A stretch of 8,612 bases of DNA from an uncultured Bacteroidales bacterium (GTDB lineage Bacteria; Bacteroidota; Bacteroidia; Bacteroidales; P3). Under the pieces are notes generated by a model that was not told the DNA's origin, searched no databases, and saw only the letters and a list, made by a program, of their open reading frames with translations. The stretch covers positions 1 through 8,612 of the forward strand of contig CALEPD010000083.1 in assembly GCA_937910265.1 (NCBI GenBank), read 5' to 3'. Shown piece after piece: positions 1 to 6,835 of the stretch (its first letter is position 1; each line of letters begins with the position of its first letter). The translations under genes and the position numbers were made by a program.

Positions 1-3000
1 GAAGCCTTCCTTACGGATGTTCTGAATACGATTGACAAATTCGCGGGCGATGCCTTCGGATTTCAATTGTTCGGTAAGTGTCACATCGAGAGCCACAGTG
101 AGGTTTCCCTCGTTGGCGACTACCCAACCGGGAATATCCTGGGTGGCGATTTCGACGTCGGAAAGAAGAATTTCGACAGTTTGACCTTCGACAATCATCT
201 CGCATCGGCCCTGACGCTCGAGTTCAGCTATCTGCGATTGGTCCCAAGCGACTATGACAGCATTGATGGCTTTCATGATTTTGCCGTAACGCGGACCCAG
301 CGTCTTGAAGTTGGGCTTGATGCGTTTTACAAGGATGTTATTATCCTGCGACAGATACTCAATCGTTTTGACATTCAGTTCAGAACAGATGAGATTGGAA
401 ACACGTTCAACCTGCTGTTGGAATTCGGGATCGGATACTGGGAGCATAATCTTGGCCAGCGGCTGACGAACACGCAAATTGCTCTTTTTGCGGAGGGAAA
501 GACCCATTGAGCAAATCTGCTGGGCAAGGCGCATACGGTGCTCGAGAGCCTTGTCGATGACATCGTGTTGCACCTGTGGAAAATCGAGATAATGGACAGA
601 CTCGACATCGTAACGATGGGTAGCATTGTTGAGGTCGGCAAAAAGTTGCTCGCTGAAGAAGGGAGCAATGGGCGACATCAAACGAGCAAGAACCTCAAGG
701 CAAGTATAGAGCGTCTGATAAGCAGAGACTTTATCATCGGTCATCTCGCCTTTCCAGAAACGGCGGCGACAGAGTCTTACATACCAGTTACTCAGACAAG
801 CATCGACAAACTCTTGGATGGCACGGCCTGCCTTGGTGGGTTCGTAATCGGCCAACGACTCGTCGACAGTTTTTATCAGCGTGTTCAATTCACTGAGAAT
901 CCAACGGTCGATTTCGGGACGTTGAGCGATGGGGATATCGGGGGTGGAATAGTCGAATGCATCGATATTGGCATAGAGAGCGAAGAAACTGTAGGTGTTA
1001 TACAATGTACCAAACAATTTGCGGCGAACCTCGTCGACACCCTCAACATCGAACTTAAGGTTATCCCATGGTTGGCTGTTGGTTATCATGTACCAACGGG
1101 TTGCATCGGGGCCGTATTTAGACAACGTTTCGAACGGATCGACACCATTACCGAGACGTTTGGACATCTTGTTGCCATTTTTATCGAGCACCAAACCATT
1201 GCTTACCACATTGCGGAAAGCCACGCTATCGAAGCACATGGTGGCGATGGCGTGAAGTGTATAGAACCAGCCACGTGTTTGGTCGACACCTTCGGCGATG
1301 AAATCGGCCGGGAACTGATTGTCTGCCAAGGGTTCGCCCATGTAATGGATCTGAGCATAGGGCATGGCACCGCTGTCGAACCACACATCGATAAGGTCGG
1401 TCTCGCGCATCATTTTCTTTCCTGAAGGAGACGCCAGTATCACATTATCGATATAGGGGCGATGGAGGTCGAACGATTTGTAATCGTCTCCGGCGTAAGG
1501 ATTGGACGACATAAAGCCGGCTTCAACCGATTTGTTTATTTCGTCGCGGAGCTGTTTGACCGATCCGATGCAGATTTCCTCTTTACCGTCTTCAGTGCGC
1601 CAGATTGGCAACGGGGTGCCCCAATAACGGCTACGGCTGAGGTTCCAGTCGACAATGTTTTCGAGCCAGTTGCCAAAGCGTCCGGTACCTGTGGCCTCGG
1701 GTTTCCAATTGATGGTCTTATTGAGTTCGATAAGACGGTCTTTTACAGCGGTGGTGCGGATAAACCAGCTGTCGAGGGGATAATAGAGGACCGGCTTGTC
1801 GGTACGCCAGCAGTGGGGATAGCTGTGCTCATGTTTTTCGCTTTTGAAGAGCTTGCCCTCACCTTTGAGCATGACTACAATTTCGATATCGAGAGTAAGG
1901 TCTTTTTCGGTTTTGGTTTCATCGTATGCGTTTTTCACATACTTGCCTGTGTATTGGCCATAGAGTTCGACATTGACATTTTGCTCAACCCACGCCGGAT
2001 CCAATTCGTCGATTGCCCAAAACTTACCTGAGCGGTCGACCATTGGCTGCTGTTTGCCGTCGCGGTCGAAAAGCAGCAGGCTGCCAATGCCAGCCTTGAG
2101 TGCAACGCGGGCGTCGTCGGCACCGAAAGTGGGCGCAATGTGAACAATACCTGTACCATCTTCTGTGGTAACATAATCGCCCAGGATGATGCGGAAAGCG
2201 TCATTGCCAGTAGGCTTCACCCACGGAATAAGTTGCTGATAGCGGATGCCCTCCAACTGACGGCCCTTACATTCGCCAAGCACTTCGGGTTCTTCTTTAA
2301 AGAGCGAAGCGATCAGAGGCTTAGCCACAACCATACGGATGGGTTCTTCGGAATAGGGGTTAACGGTATCGACAAGAACATAATCGATGTTGGGACCCAC
2401 GCACAATGCCGTATTTGAGGGCAGTGTCCATGGGGTGGTGGTCCATGCTGAGGCGTAAACCGGAATATTGTTGGGTTGAGCGCCGAAGGCCTCGAACAAT
2501 TGAGATACGGATGCGTTTTCGATGCGGAACAATGCCACACAAGTGGTATCTTTCACATCACGGTAACAGCCGGGGAGGTTCAACTCATGACTACTGAGGC
2601 CGGTTCCCGCAGCCGGAGAAAACGGCTGAATTGTATAGCCTTTATAGAGATAGCCGTCGTCGTACATTTTCTTCAGAAGGAACCACAATGTTTCGATATA
2701 CTCGTTTTCGAATGTAATGTACGGATGCTCGAGGTCGACCCAATAACCCATTTGCTTGGTGAGTTCGTCCCACAAATCCTTGTATTTCAAAACCTCTGTA
2801 CGGCAAGCCTGATTATACTCATCGACGGTAATCTTGGTACCGATATCCTCTTTTGTAATACCCAACTGCTTTTCGACTCCGAGCTCGACCGGCAAGCCAT
2901 GGGTATCCCAACCTGCCTTACGGTCGACCGAATAGCCTTTTTGGAATTTGTATCGGCAGAACACGTCCTTGATGGTACGAGCCATAACATGATGGATGCC

Positions 3001-3162
3001 AGGTTTTCCATTGGCTGACGGAGGACCATCGTAGAACACGAAGGAAGGACGTCCCTCGGATAGTTGCTGACCCTTTTCAAAAATATGGTTTTTCTCCCAA
3101 TAGGAACGGACATCTTCTGAAATCTTTGTTAAATCAAGTTGCTTGTACTCTTTATAGCTCAT
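1..3162 (-). CDS. ileS: Isoleucyl-tRNA synthetase, C-terminus cut off by window edge
   Basis: Class I synthetase that charges tRNA-Ile with isoleucine in the cytoplasm and edits misactivated valine. The frame is open without a stop from the ATG at 3162 to base 1 (1054 codons). Visible signatures: DGPPSANG at residues 45-52; the HIGH-type motif, here GIHH, at 55-58; RYWGTPLPIW at 512-521; DVWFDSG at 592-598; FIAEGVDQTRGWFY at 621-634; and KMSKR at 665-669. The CP1 editing insertion lies between the two catalytic halves, and the helical tRNA-binding domain follows residue ~700. From memory, Bacteroidota IleRS is about 1130-1150 aa, so roughly 80-100 residues are missing beyond the edge. The start gives the usual MSYKEYKQLDL N-terminus. 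No Shine-Dalgarno is seen. The length and the altered HIGH motif point to the eukaryote-like IleRS2 type. Long plus-strand frames over this gene are codon shadows. Confidence 0.97.
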   Translation of the reverse strand, partial: MSYKEYKQLDLTKISEDVRSYWEKNHIFEKGQQLSEGRPSFVFYDGPPSANGKPGIHHVMARTIKDVFCRYKFQKGYSVDRKAGWDTHGLPVELGVEKQLGITKEDIGTKITVDEYNQACRTEVLKYKDLWDELTKQMGYWVDLEHPYITFENEYIETLWFLLKKMYDDGYLYKGYTIQPFSPAAGTGLSSHELNLPGCYRDVKDTTCVALFRIENASVSQLFEAFGAQPNNIPVYASAWTTTPWTLPSNTALCVGPNIDYVLVDTVNPYSEEPIRMVVAKPLIASLFKEEPEVLGECKGRQLEGIRYQQLIPWVKPTGNDAFRIILGDYVTTEDGTGIVHIAPTFGADDARVALKAGIGSLLLFDRDGKQQPMVDRSGKFWAIDELDPAWVEQNVNVELYGQYTGKYVKNAYDETKTEKDLTLDIEIVVMLKGEGKLFKSEKHEHSYPHCWRTDKPVLYYPLDSWFIRTTAVKDRLIELNKTINWKPEATGTGRFGNWLENIVDWNLSRSRYWGTPLPIWRTEDGKEEICIGSVKQLRDEINKSVEAGFMSSNPYAGDDYKSFDLHRPYIDNVILASPSGKKMMRETDLIDVWFDSGAMPYAQIHYMGEPLADNQFPADFIAEGVDQTRGWFYTLHAIATMCFDSVAFRNVVSNGLVLDKNGNKMSKRLGNGVDPFETLSKYGPDATRWYMITNSQPWDNLKFDVEGVDEVRRKLFGTLYNTYSFFALYANIDAFDYSTPDIPIAQRPEIDRWILSELNTLIKTVDESLADYEPTKAGRAIQEFVDACLSNWYVRLCRRRFWKGEMTDDKVSAYQTLYTCLEVLARLMSPIAPFFSEQLFADLNNATHRYDVESVHYLDFPQVQHDVIDKALEHRMRLAQQICSMGLSLRKKSNLRVRQPLAKIMLPVSDPEFQQQVERVSNLICSELNVKTIEYLSQDNNILVKRIKPNFKTLGPRYGKIMKAINAVIVAWDQSQIAELERQGRCEMIVEGQTVEILLSDVEIATQDIPGWVVANEGNLTVALDVTLTEQLKSEGIAREFVNRIQNIRKEGF

Positions 3163-3514
3163 ACTCAAATAACTTTACTTATTTATAGACAATTGTTTGT
3201 ATTCGATAAAAGTAATTAAACCAACTTGCGAATATACGAAAAAAAAATGATGGAAAGACTTACAATTTGATTATGATGCAGATTAAAGTTGGTGTCAGCA
3301 TTACGACTCTGGTGGCATTGGGGTGACGCATCGGAAAATGGAGGACAAGAAGAGGAAAACCTCAATGAGCCCGTAGGTCAATAGTACCCCAACCGAAGTA
3401 TCATCGCCTGGCCAATATCAGAACGGAGTGACGATTGCAGTTAGCCTATGGACAATTAACAAAAGGCCACATCAAGAAGTGGACAAGAGATGACAGTTTA
3501 TGCACATAAAAAAA
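3163..3514. other. Intergenic region upstream of ileS, no gene found
   Basis: No frame here resembles a protein on either strand. Bases 3163-3260 are AT-rich and serve as the ileS leader. Bases ~3280-3500 are richer in G and C than the other intergenic stretches in the window. They contain small potential stems: GAGG/CCTC at 3352-3363, CCAC/GTGG near 3460-3482, and a longer-range pair TTGGGGT (3318-3324) with ACCCCAA (3386-3392). This could be a decayed gene or a structured RNA; the sequence does not decide it. The ftsY gene that often follows the DUF4295 gene in Bacteroides is not here. Confidence 0.5.
3229..3236 (-). promoter_or_regulatory. ileS: Possible -7 box of the ileS promoter
   Basis: On the minus strand this reads TATATTCG, one mismatch from the Bacteroidota -7 consensus TAnnTTTG. 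It lies about 67 bases upstream of the ileS start. I see no TTTG at the expected -33 position, so the call rests on the -7 box and location alone. Confidence 0.3.
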
Positions 3515-3545
3515 GAATACCCCACAAATATGTTGTGGGGCATTC
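3508..3545 (-). terminator. Rho-independent terminator of the rpmG-DUF4295 unit
   Basis: Arms at 3515-3527 and 3533-3545 form a 13-bp stem around a 5-base loop, with a run of seven T on the minus strand (3508-3514) just after it. On the minus-strand RNA the one non-Watson-Crick position is a G-U pair. On the plus strand the same position is an A-C mismatch and there is no T run, so the terminator works for minus-strand transcription. It begins 22 bases past the DUF4295 stop codon. Confidence 0.9.
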
Positions 3546-3567
3546 CTAATTATAACAATCAAAATAT

Positions 3568-3723
3568 TTATTTCTTCTTTAAATATTCCTGAACCTCTTC
3601 TGCCAGGATAACTTCTTCCTTAAAAGTATAAGCGTTGGTTTTCGGAGAACGAACCATACGAATTACTTTAGCATAACTTTTACCGGTACCAGTTTTAAGG
3701 GTTGCAACTACTTTTTTTGCCAT
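3568..3723 (-). CDS. DUF4295 family small ribosomal protein (bL38-type)
   Basis: A 51-aa basic protein starting MAKKVVATLKTGTGK and ending in three lysines. It matches the DUF4295 family, which is confined to Bacteroidota and normally sits just after rpmG. From memory, a Flavobacterium johnsoniae ribosome structure assigned a protein of this kind to the large subunit as bL38; I cannot check that here. The gene starts 17 bases after the rpmG stop, so the two are surely cotranscribed, and a strong terminator follows. Unusually for this phylum, AGGAG lies on the coding strand (3732-3736), 8 bases before the ATG, at ideal Shine-Dalgarno spacing. The gene was too short for an ORF scan with a 60-aa cutoff. 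Confidence 0.92.
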   Translation of the reverse strand: MAKKVVATLKTGTGKSYAKVIRMVRSPKTNAYTFKEEVILAEEVQEYLKKK

Positions 3724-3731
3724 ATTCTATT

Positions 3732-3736
3732 CTCCT
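3732..3736 (-). promoter_or_regulatory. Shine-Dalgarno-like AGGAG before the DUF4295 gene
   Basis: Reads AGGAG on the minus strand with an 8-base spacer to the ATG at 3723, inside the 17-base gap after rpmG. None of the other starts in this window has such a site, in line with the weak use of Shine-Dalgarno sequences in Bacteroidota. Confidence 0.55.
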
Positions 3737-3740
3737 ATCT

Positions 3741-3929
3741 TTACTTGATTTCTTTATGAACAGTTACTTTTTTGAGGAATGGGTTGTATTTTTTCAACTC
3801 CAAACGCTCTGGGGTGTTCTTTTTGTTTTTCATAGTCACGTAGCGGGACATGCCGGGAACGCCACTAGTCTTTTGCTCAGTGCACTCCAAAATTACCTGA
3901 ACTCTTGCGTCTTTATTTTTCTTAGCCAT
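3741..3929 (-). CDS. rpmG: 50S ribosomal protein L33
   Basis: Large-subunit protein bL33, 62 aa, starting MAKKNKDARVQVILECTEQK and carrying the family core SRYVTMKNKKNTPERLELKKYNPFLKK. Only one cysteine is present, so this is the zinc-free form rather than the four-cysteine zinc ribbon. The frame stays open upstream to 4088, but the extension is hydrophobic, unlike L33, and spans the promoter at 4023-4030, so the start is the ATG at 3929. The gene is first in a two-gene unit with the DUF4295 gene. The usual upstream partner rpmB (L28) is absent from the preceding 300 bases. Confidence 0.97.
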   Translation of the reverse strand: MAKKNKDARVQVILECTEQKTSGVPGMSRYVTMKNKKNTPERLELKKYNPFLKKVTVHKEIK

Positions 3930-4022
3930 AACTTTTATAATGTATTCGATTAATAATTCGCATAGAAAACCACCAATCGGAAGGAGCATCACAATCCCAT
4001 TAATAGGCTTCCAAAAGCGGTG

Positions 4023-4030
4023 CAAAATTA
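4023..4030 (-). promoter_or_regulatory. rpmG: -7 box of the rpmG promoter
   Basis: Reads TAATTTTG followed by CA on the minus strand, an exact fit to the Bacteroidota -7 consensus TAnnTTTG. Transcription would begin near 4015, leaving a leader of about 85 bases before the rpmG ATG. No clear TTTG occurs at -33. Confidence 0.6.
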
Positions 4031-4230
4031 CTAATAATTTTTGACATGGGTAATATTTTTTCAAAAAAATATCAAAAACAACAATCACACATTGTATTTC
4101 AACATATTACACAAAACAAAGAGAAACTCACAAATACCGGTGGATGCTTTTTTATTAAAATACACCCCACTCATACTCACATTTTCGGCTTATTTTTGAT
4201 ACAATTTCTGCATTTTTACCAAAATCATAT

Positions 4231-4247
4231 GCAATACATTGTATTGC
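4231..4247. repeat. Palindrome just after the aldo/keto reductase stop codon
   Basis: Perfect 8-bp arms GCAATACA / TGTATTGC around a single T, one base past the stop codon of the minus-strand reductase gene. Only short T runs follow on the minus strand, so it is at best a weak terminator; it could equally be a protein-binding site. Confidence 0.4.
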
Positions 4248-4248
4248 T

Positions 4249-5484
4249 TTATTTTCCGAATGTCTTTTCCGCCTCGCTCATTCGCTCGCGGATAGAAACT
4301 CCGAAGGGGCATCGCGGCTCGCAGGATCCGCACTCGGTGCATTCGCCTGCGTGATGCCCGAGATTGTCGTATTCCTGCTGCAATTCGGGAGATACGGAAC
4401 CTTCCTCGTGCACTTTATCGAGCAATGCATTTACCTTGGCGATATCGATGCCTTGGGGGCAAGGAAGACAATGGTTGCAATATGTACAATCGCCTTCGGC
4501 ACTACCGGCATTGCCTGTATTACCGGCGCTCAAAACCGAATAATAATCCTTTTGTTGTTCGGTTGCATGCAAATAGCGGAGGTCGGCCAGCAACTCGTCT
4601 ACATTTTTGGCACCACACACAACGGTGGAGACGGAGGGCTTGGCAAGACAGTAAGCAAGGCATTGTTCGACTGTAAGGGCTTGGCCCAAAGCAGAACGGT
4701 TGGCATCGAGGAGCATACCTCCGCCGCTGCCGAAAGCTTTCATCACAGTTACACCGATGTTATGCTGAGCACAGTAGTCGTACAGTTCGACTCTCACGGG
4801 ATCGATACCAGGTTTCATGTGAGACTTTACATCAGGATCCCATGCACTCACTTCGACGGGAAGACGGTCGAATACGGGATTGACACTAAACATAAGGACT
4901 TCGATCAGGCCACTTTTGACAGCCTTGAGCGCTGCAGCGGAATTGTGGCTACTAAGACCGATATGTTTAATTTTCCCTTGTTCTTTAAGCTGTTTCACAT
5001 AATTCATGAAAGGGGAATTGGCGAGGCTGTCCCATTGGTCGGGGTTATCGACAATGTGAATCATACCAACTTCGATATAGTCGGTCTGGAGGCGTTGAAG
5101 CAGATCCTCGAAACCTTGCTTTGCGAGCTCGACATCGCGTGTTTGGGCATACTGGCCGCCGTTCCAATAACAACCTATATGGCCTTGTATGACCATTTTG
5201 TCTCGTCTGCCCTCAAGTGCATGACCGATATTGCTGCGCACTTTGGGAGTTGCATCATAAATATCGATATAATTGATACCACTGTCGATAGCGACATCCA
5301 TGAAGGCACGCGATTGTGCGCTATCCATTTCGGAAAATGCGCTGCACCCCAAACCTATTTCGCCAACCGAGATTCCGGTGTTTCCCAAATCGCGATAGAC
5401 CATGCTGTTGGTTACTTCGGCATTTCTGCCTACACACGCACTAAACAATGCGGTGGCAATAATCATGTAAAAAAACTTTTTCAT
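4249..5484 (-). CDS. Aldo/keto reductase with two 4Fe-4S motifs, predicted lipoprotein
   Basis: A 411-aa protein. Residues 1-17 form a lipoprotein signal peptide (KK, a hydrophobic stretch, LFSAC with acylated C17). An aldo/keto reductase barrel begins at MVYRDLGNTGISV (28-40) and runs to ~320. A C-terminal ferredoxin-like part carries C333-x2-C336-x2-C339-x2-C342 and C382-x2-C385-x2-C388-x3-C392, the usual pair in iron-sulfur members of the family. Of the classical tetrad, D74 and H143 are in place; the Tyr position is T79 (Y76 is nearby) and the Lys position is H102. The frame continues to 5562, but that extension is not signal-like, so I chose the ATG at 5484. If translation began at M28 (5403), the product would be cytoplasmic. 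Substrate unknown. No close neighbour on its strand; a -7 box lies at 5609-5616. Confidence 0.9.
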   Translation of the reverse strand: MKKFFYMIIATALFSACVGRNAEVTNSMVYRDLGNTGISVGEIGLGCSAFSEMDSAQSRAFMDVAIDSGINYIDIYDATPKVRSNIGHALEGRRDKMVIQGHIGCYWNGGQYAQTRDVELAKQGFEDLLQRLQTDYIEVGMIHIVDNPDQWDSLANSPFMNYVKQLKEQGKIKHIGLSSHNSAAALKAVKSGLIEVLMFSVNPVFDRLPVEVSAWDPDVKSHMKPGIDPVRVELYDYCAQHNIGVTVMKAFGSGGGMLLDANRSALGQALTVEQCLAYCLAKPSVSTVVCGAKNVDELLADLRYLHATEQQKDYYSVLSAGNTGNAGSAEGDCTYCNHCLPCPQGIDIAKVNALLDKVHEEGSVSPELQQEYDNLGHHAGECTECGSCEPRCPFGVSIRERMSEAEKTFGK

Positions 5485-5536
5485 TGTATTACACTTTAGT
5501 ATTAGGTGGTTCTTTTTTCCTGATATTTGCCCATAG

Positions 5537-5557
5537 GCAGACCGCAAACAAGTCTGC
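5537..5557. repeat. Inverted repeat in the leader of the aldo/keto reductase gene
   Basis: GCAGAC (5537-5542) and GTCTGC (5552-5557) can pair around a 9-base loop. It lies between the predicted transcription start (~5602) and the ATG at 5484, so it would form a short hairpin in the mRNA leader, or be an operator half-site pair. No T run follows on either strand. Confidence 0.35.
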
Positions 5558-5608
5558 ATCAAGGCTTTTACCTGTCATATTCCAAGTAATTCAGAACAAT
5601 TACTATTG

Positions 5609-5616
5609 CAAAAATA
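5609..5616 (-). promoter_or_regulatory. -7 box of the aldo/keto reductase promoter
   Basis: Reads TATTTTTG followed by CA on the minus strand, an exact match to TAnnTTTG. It predicts a start near 5602 and a leader of about 118 bases. The -33 TTTG is not evident at the right distance. Confidence 0.55.
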
Positions 5617-5906
5617 CACATTTTATTTCAATAGACAGATACCAAAACGAACACAAAAACGATAGAAACAGGGGGAGGGAGAGTCTCATTTTGCCATTTA
5701 TGGAACGGGTAAAGACTATTCTTGGATATATTTTCGAAACTTCAAAAAGACAACAATCGGGCAGAAAAAAAAATCGCATTGAAGTCTCAAAAAATCGGAG
5801 TATTTCTATGGCTACACAGCAATTTGCCCATCGTGCCAAACAATGATTACTCATCTTTCGGGCAGCACATTTTAGATGTATAGAATAATATATTTAAACA
5901 TAATAT

Positions 5907-5938
5907 TTTGTCCAATTCGACAAAAAAATGTACTTTTG
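5907..5938 (+). promoter_or_regulatory. glsA: Consensus Bacteroidota promoter of the glsA-glsB-engB operon
   Basis: TTTG at 5907-5910, a 20-base spacer, then TACTTTTG at 5931-5938 followed by CA. Both boxes and the spacing fit the housekeeping sigma consensus of Bacteroides (TTTG, 19-21 bases, TAnnTTTG). The start would be near 5945, leaving a ~20-base leader before the ATG at 5966. This also rules out the upstream in-frame ATG at 5876. Confidence 0.82.
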
Positions 5939-5965
5939 CAGAATATCTTTAAATTGATTCCATCA

Positions 5966-6835
5966 ATGTCCGAAGAGAAAAAAACGTCAAATTGTGAGAT
6001 TTCACAAAATTACATAGACTTCAAAAAGATTCTGGCAAGCAAGGGCATACGGATTCCAAATTTTCTCGTGTCGCTCATGAACCGGCTGTTGCATGTAGCA
6101 GAAATCAACTCGACCATATACCGATTCAGGGATAAATTTGGAGTGGATTTTGCCAATGCATTTGTTCAAGAAGATTTGCAACTGAATATTGAGATTGTAG
6201 GACGTGAAAACCTACCCTGCGACGGACGCCCCATAGTGTGCAGCAACCATCCGCTTGGAGGCCCCGACGGCGTGGCCCTTATAAGCGCGATCGGCAGCAT
6301 ACGCCGAGACATCAAATTTCCGGTAAATGACTTTCTAATGTACCTGCCGGGCCTGAAAGAGACTTTCATCCCGATAGACAAGGTACACAAAAGCAACACC
6401 AACGCAGAACTTCTCGACAACGCATTTGCAGAAGAGAACACATTGCTATACTTTCCGGCTGGTCTTTGTTCTCGCCGAAACAAGTCGCGTGAAATAAAAG
6501 ACTTGGAATGGAAACCGACCGTAATAAAAAAGGCAATCAAGCATCAGCGAGACATTATACCGATACACATCAACGCACAAAACCGCAGCCGATTCTATAC
6601 CATTGCGAACCTACGGAAAAGACTAGGCATAAAATTCAATTTTGAGATGGCCCTGTTGCCTGGCGAGATGTTCGCTCAACGACATAAGACCATAAAACTC
6701 ACCATAGGCAAGCCTATCCCCTACTCGACTTTTGACAAAACACACAATCCCAAGCAATGGGCAGCATTGCTCAGAGAGCACACATACGCCCTTGCGAACA
6801 ACCCTTCAGCCGCATTCAACCCAACACATGAATAA
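5966..6835 (+). CDS. glsA: Lysophospholipid-type acyltransferase, likely glycine-lipid O-acyltransferase
   Basis: A 289-aa member of the PlsC-like acyltransferase group. Motif I is NHPLGGPDG at 94-102, with H95 and D101 as the catalytic pair and one residue more between them than the usual HX4D, as in the 'hemolysin' acyltransferases of Bacteroidota. FPAGLCSR at 163-170 replaces the FPEGTRSR block. Such enzymes move an acyl chain onto a hydroxyl on the inner face of the membrane. In Bacteroides thetaiotaomicron a pair of this kind, GlsA with GlsB, makes glycine lipids: the GNAT protein N-acylates glycine and the PlsC-like one adds a second fatty acid to the 3-hydroxyl of the first. The adjacent GNAT gene here is the main reason for the name. 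The start is fixed by the promoter at 5907-5938. The gene ends in tandem TAA codons inside an AAT repeat and overlaps the next start. Confidence 0.85.
   Translation: MSEEKKTSNCEISQNYIDFKKILASKGIRIPNFLVSLMNRLLHVAEINSTIYRFRDKFGVDFANAFVQEDLQLNIEIVGRENLPCDGRPIVCSNHPLGGPDGVALISAIGSIRRDIKFPVNDFLMYLPGLKETFIPIDKVHKSNTNAELLDNAFAEENTLLYFPAGLCSRRNKSREIKDLEWKPTVIKKAIKHQRDIIPIHINAQNRSRFYTIANLRKRLGIKFNFEMALLPGEMFAQRHKTIKLTIGKPIPYSTFDKTHNPKQWAALLREHTYALANNPSAAFNPTHE

Larger units (their letters stand above)
3930..4248. other. AT-rich intergenic region between the aldo/keto reductase gene and rpmG
   Basis: No protein-like frame on either strand. It holds the rpmG leader and promoter, an AT-only inverted repeat at 4053-4072 (nine T/A pairs around one C), and a palindrome at 4231-4247. 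A search by eye for rpmB (L28), the usual partner upstream of rpmG, found nothing. Confidence 0.6.
5485..5965. other. Divergent intergenic region
   Basis: This 480-base gap separates the minus-strand reductase from the plus-strand acyltransferase operon. It holds one promoter on each strand (5609-5616 minus, 5907-5938 plus). The middle part, 5640-5870, is A-rich on the plus strand. Frames there of up to 120 aa are low-complexity and do not resemble known proteins, so I read it as non-coding. The octamer TCGGGCAG occurs at 5758-5765 and 5860-5867, too short to interpret. Confidence 0.6.

Noticed and set aside
67..2031. Three long plus-strand frames (67-510, 538-1425, 1462-2031)
   Set aside because: They are codon-register shadows of ileS on the other strand: same codon boundaries, no stops because ileS avoids the matching codons, and no family-like sequence.
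3930..4088. N-terminal extension of L33
   Set aside because: Adds 53 hydrophobic residues foreign to L33 and contains the predicted promoter; MAKKNKDARV is the normal start.
4351..5499. 382-aa plus-strand frame over the aldo/keto reductase
   Set aside because: Exact antisense register of a gene with clear signal peptide, barrel and Fe-S motifs; its own translation matches nothing I recognise.
5484..5854. Small frames on both strands in the divergent gap
   Set aside because: Low-complexity translations, overlapping each other and the promoters, with no recognisable domain.
5876..5965. Upstream ATG for the glsA-like gene
   Set aside because: The consensus promoter lies inside this stretch, so the ATG at 5876 would not be on the transcript.
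6732..6827. Upstream ATG for the glsB-like gene
   Set aside because: Lies within the upstream gene and adds low-complexity Ser/Thr/His residues; the ATG at 6828 gives the tight overlap typical of operons.
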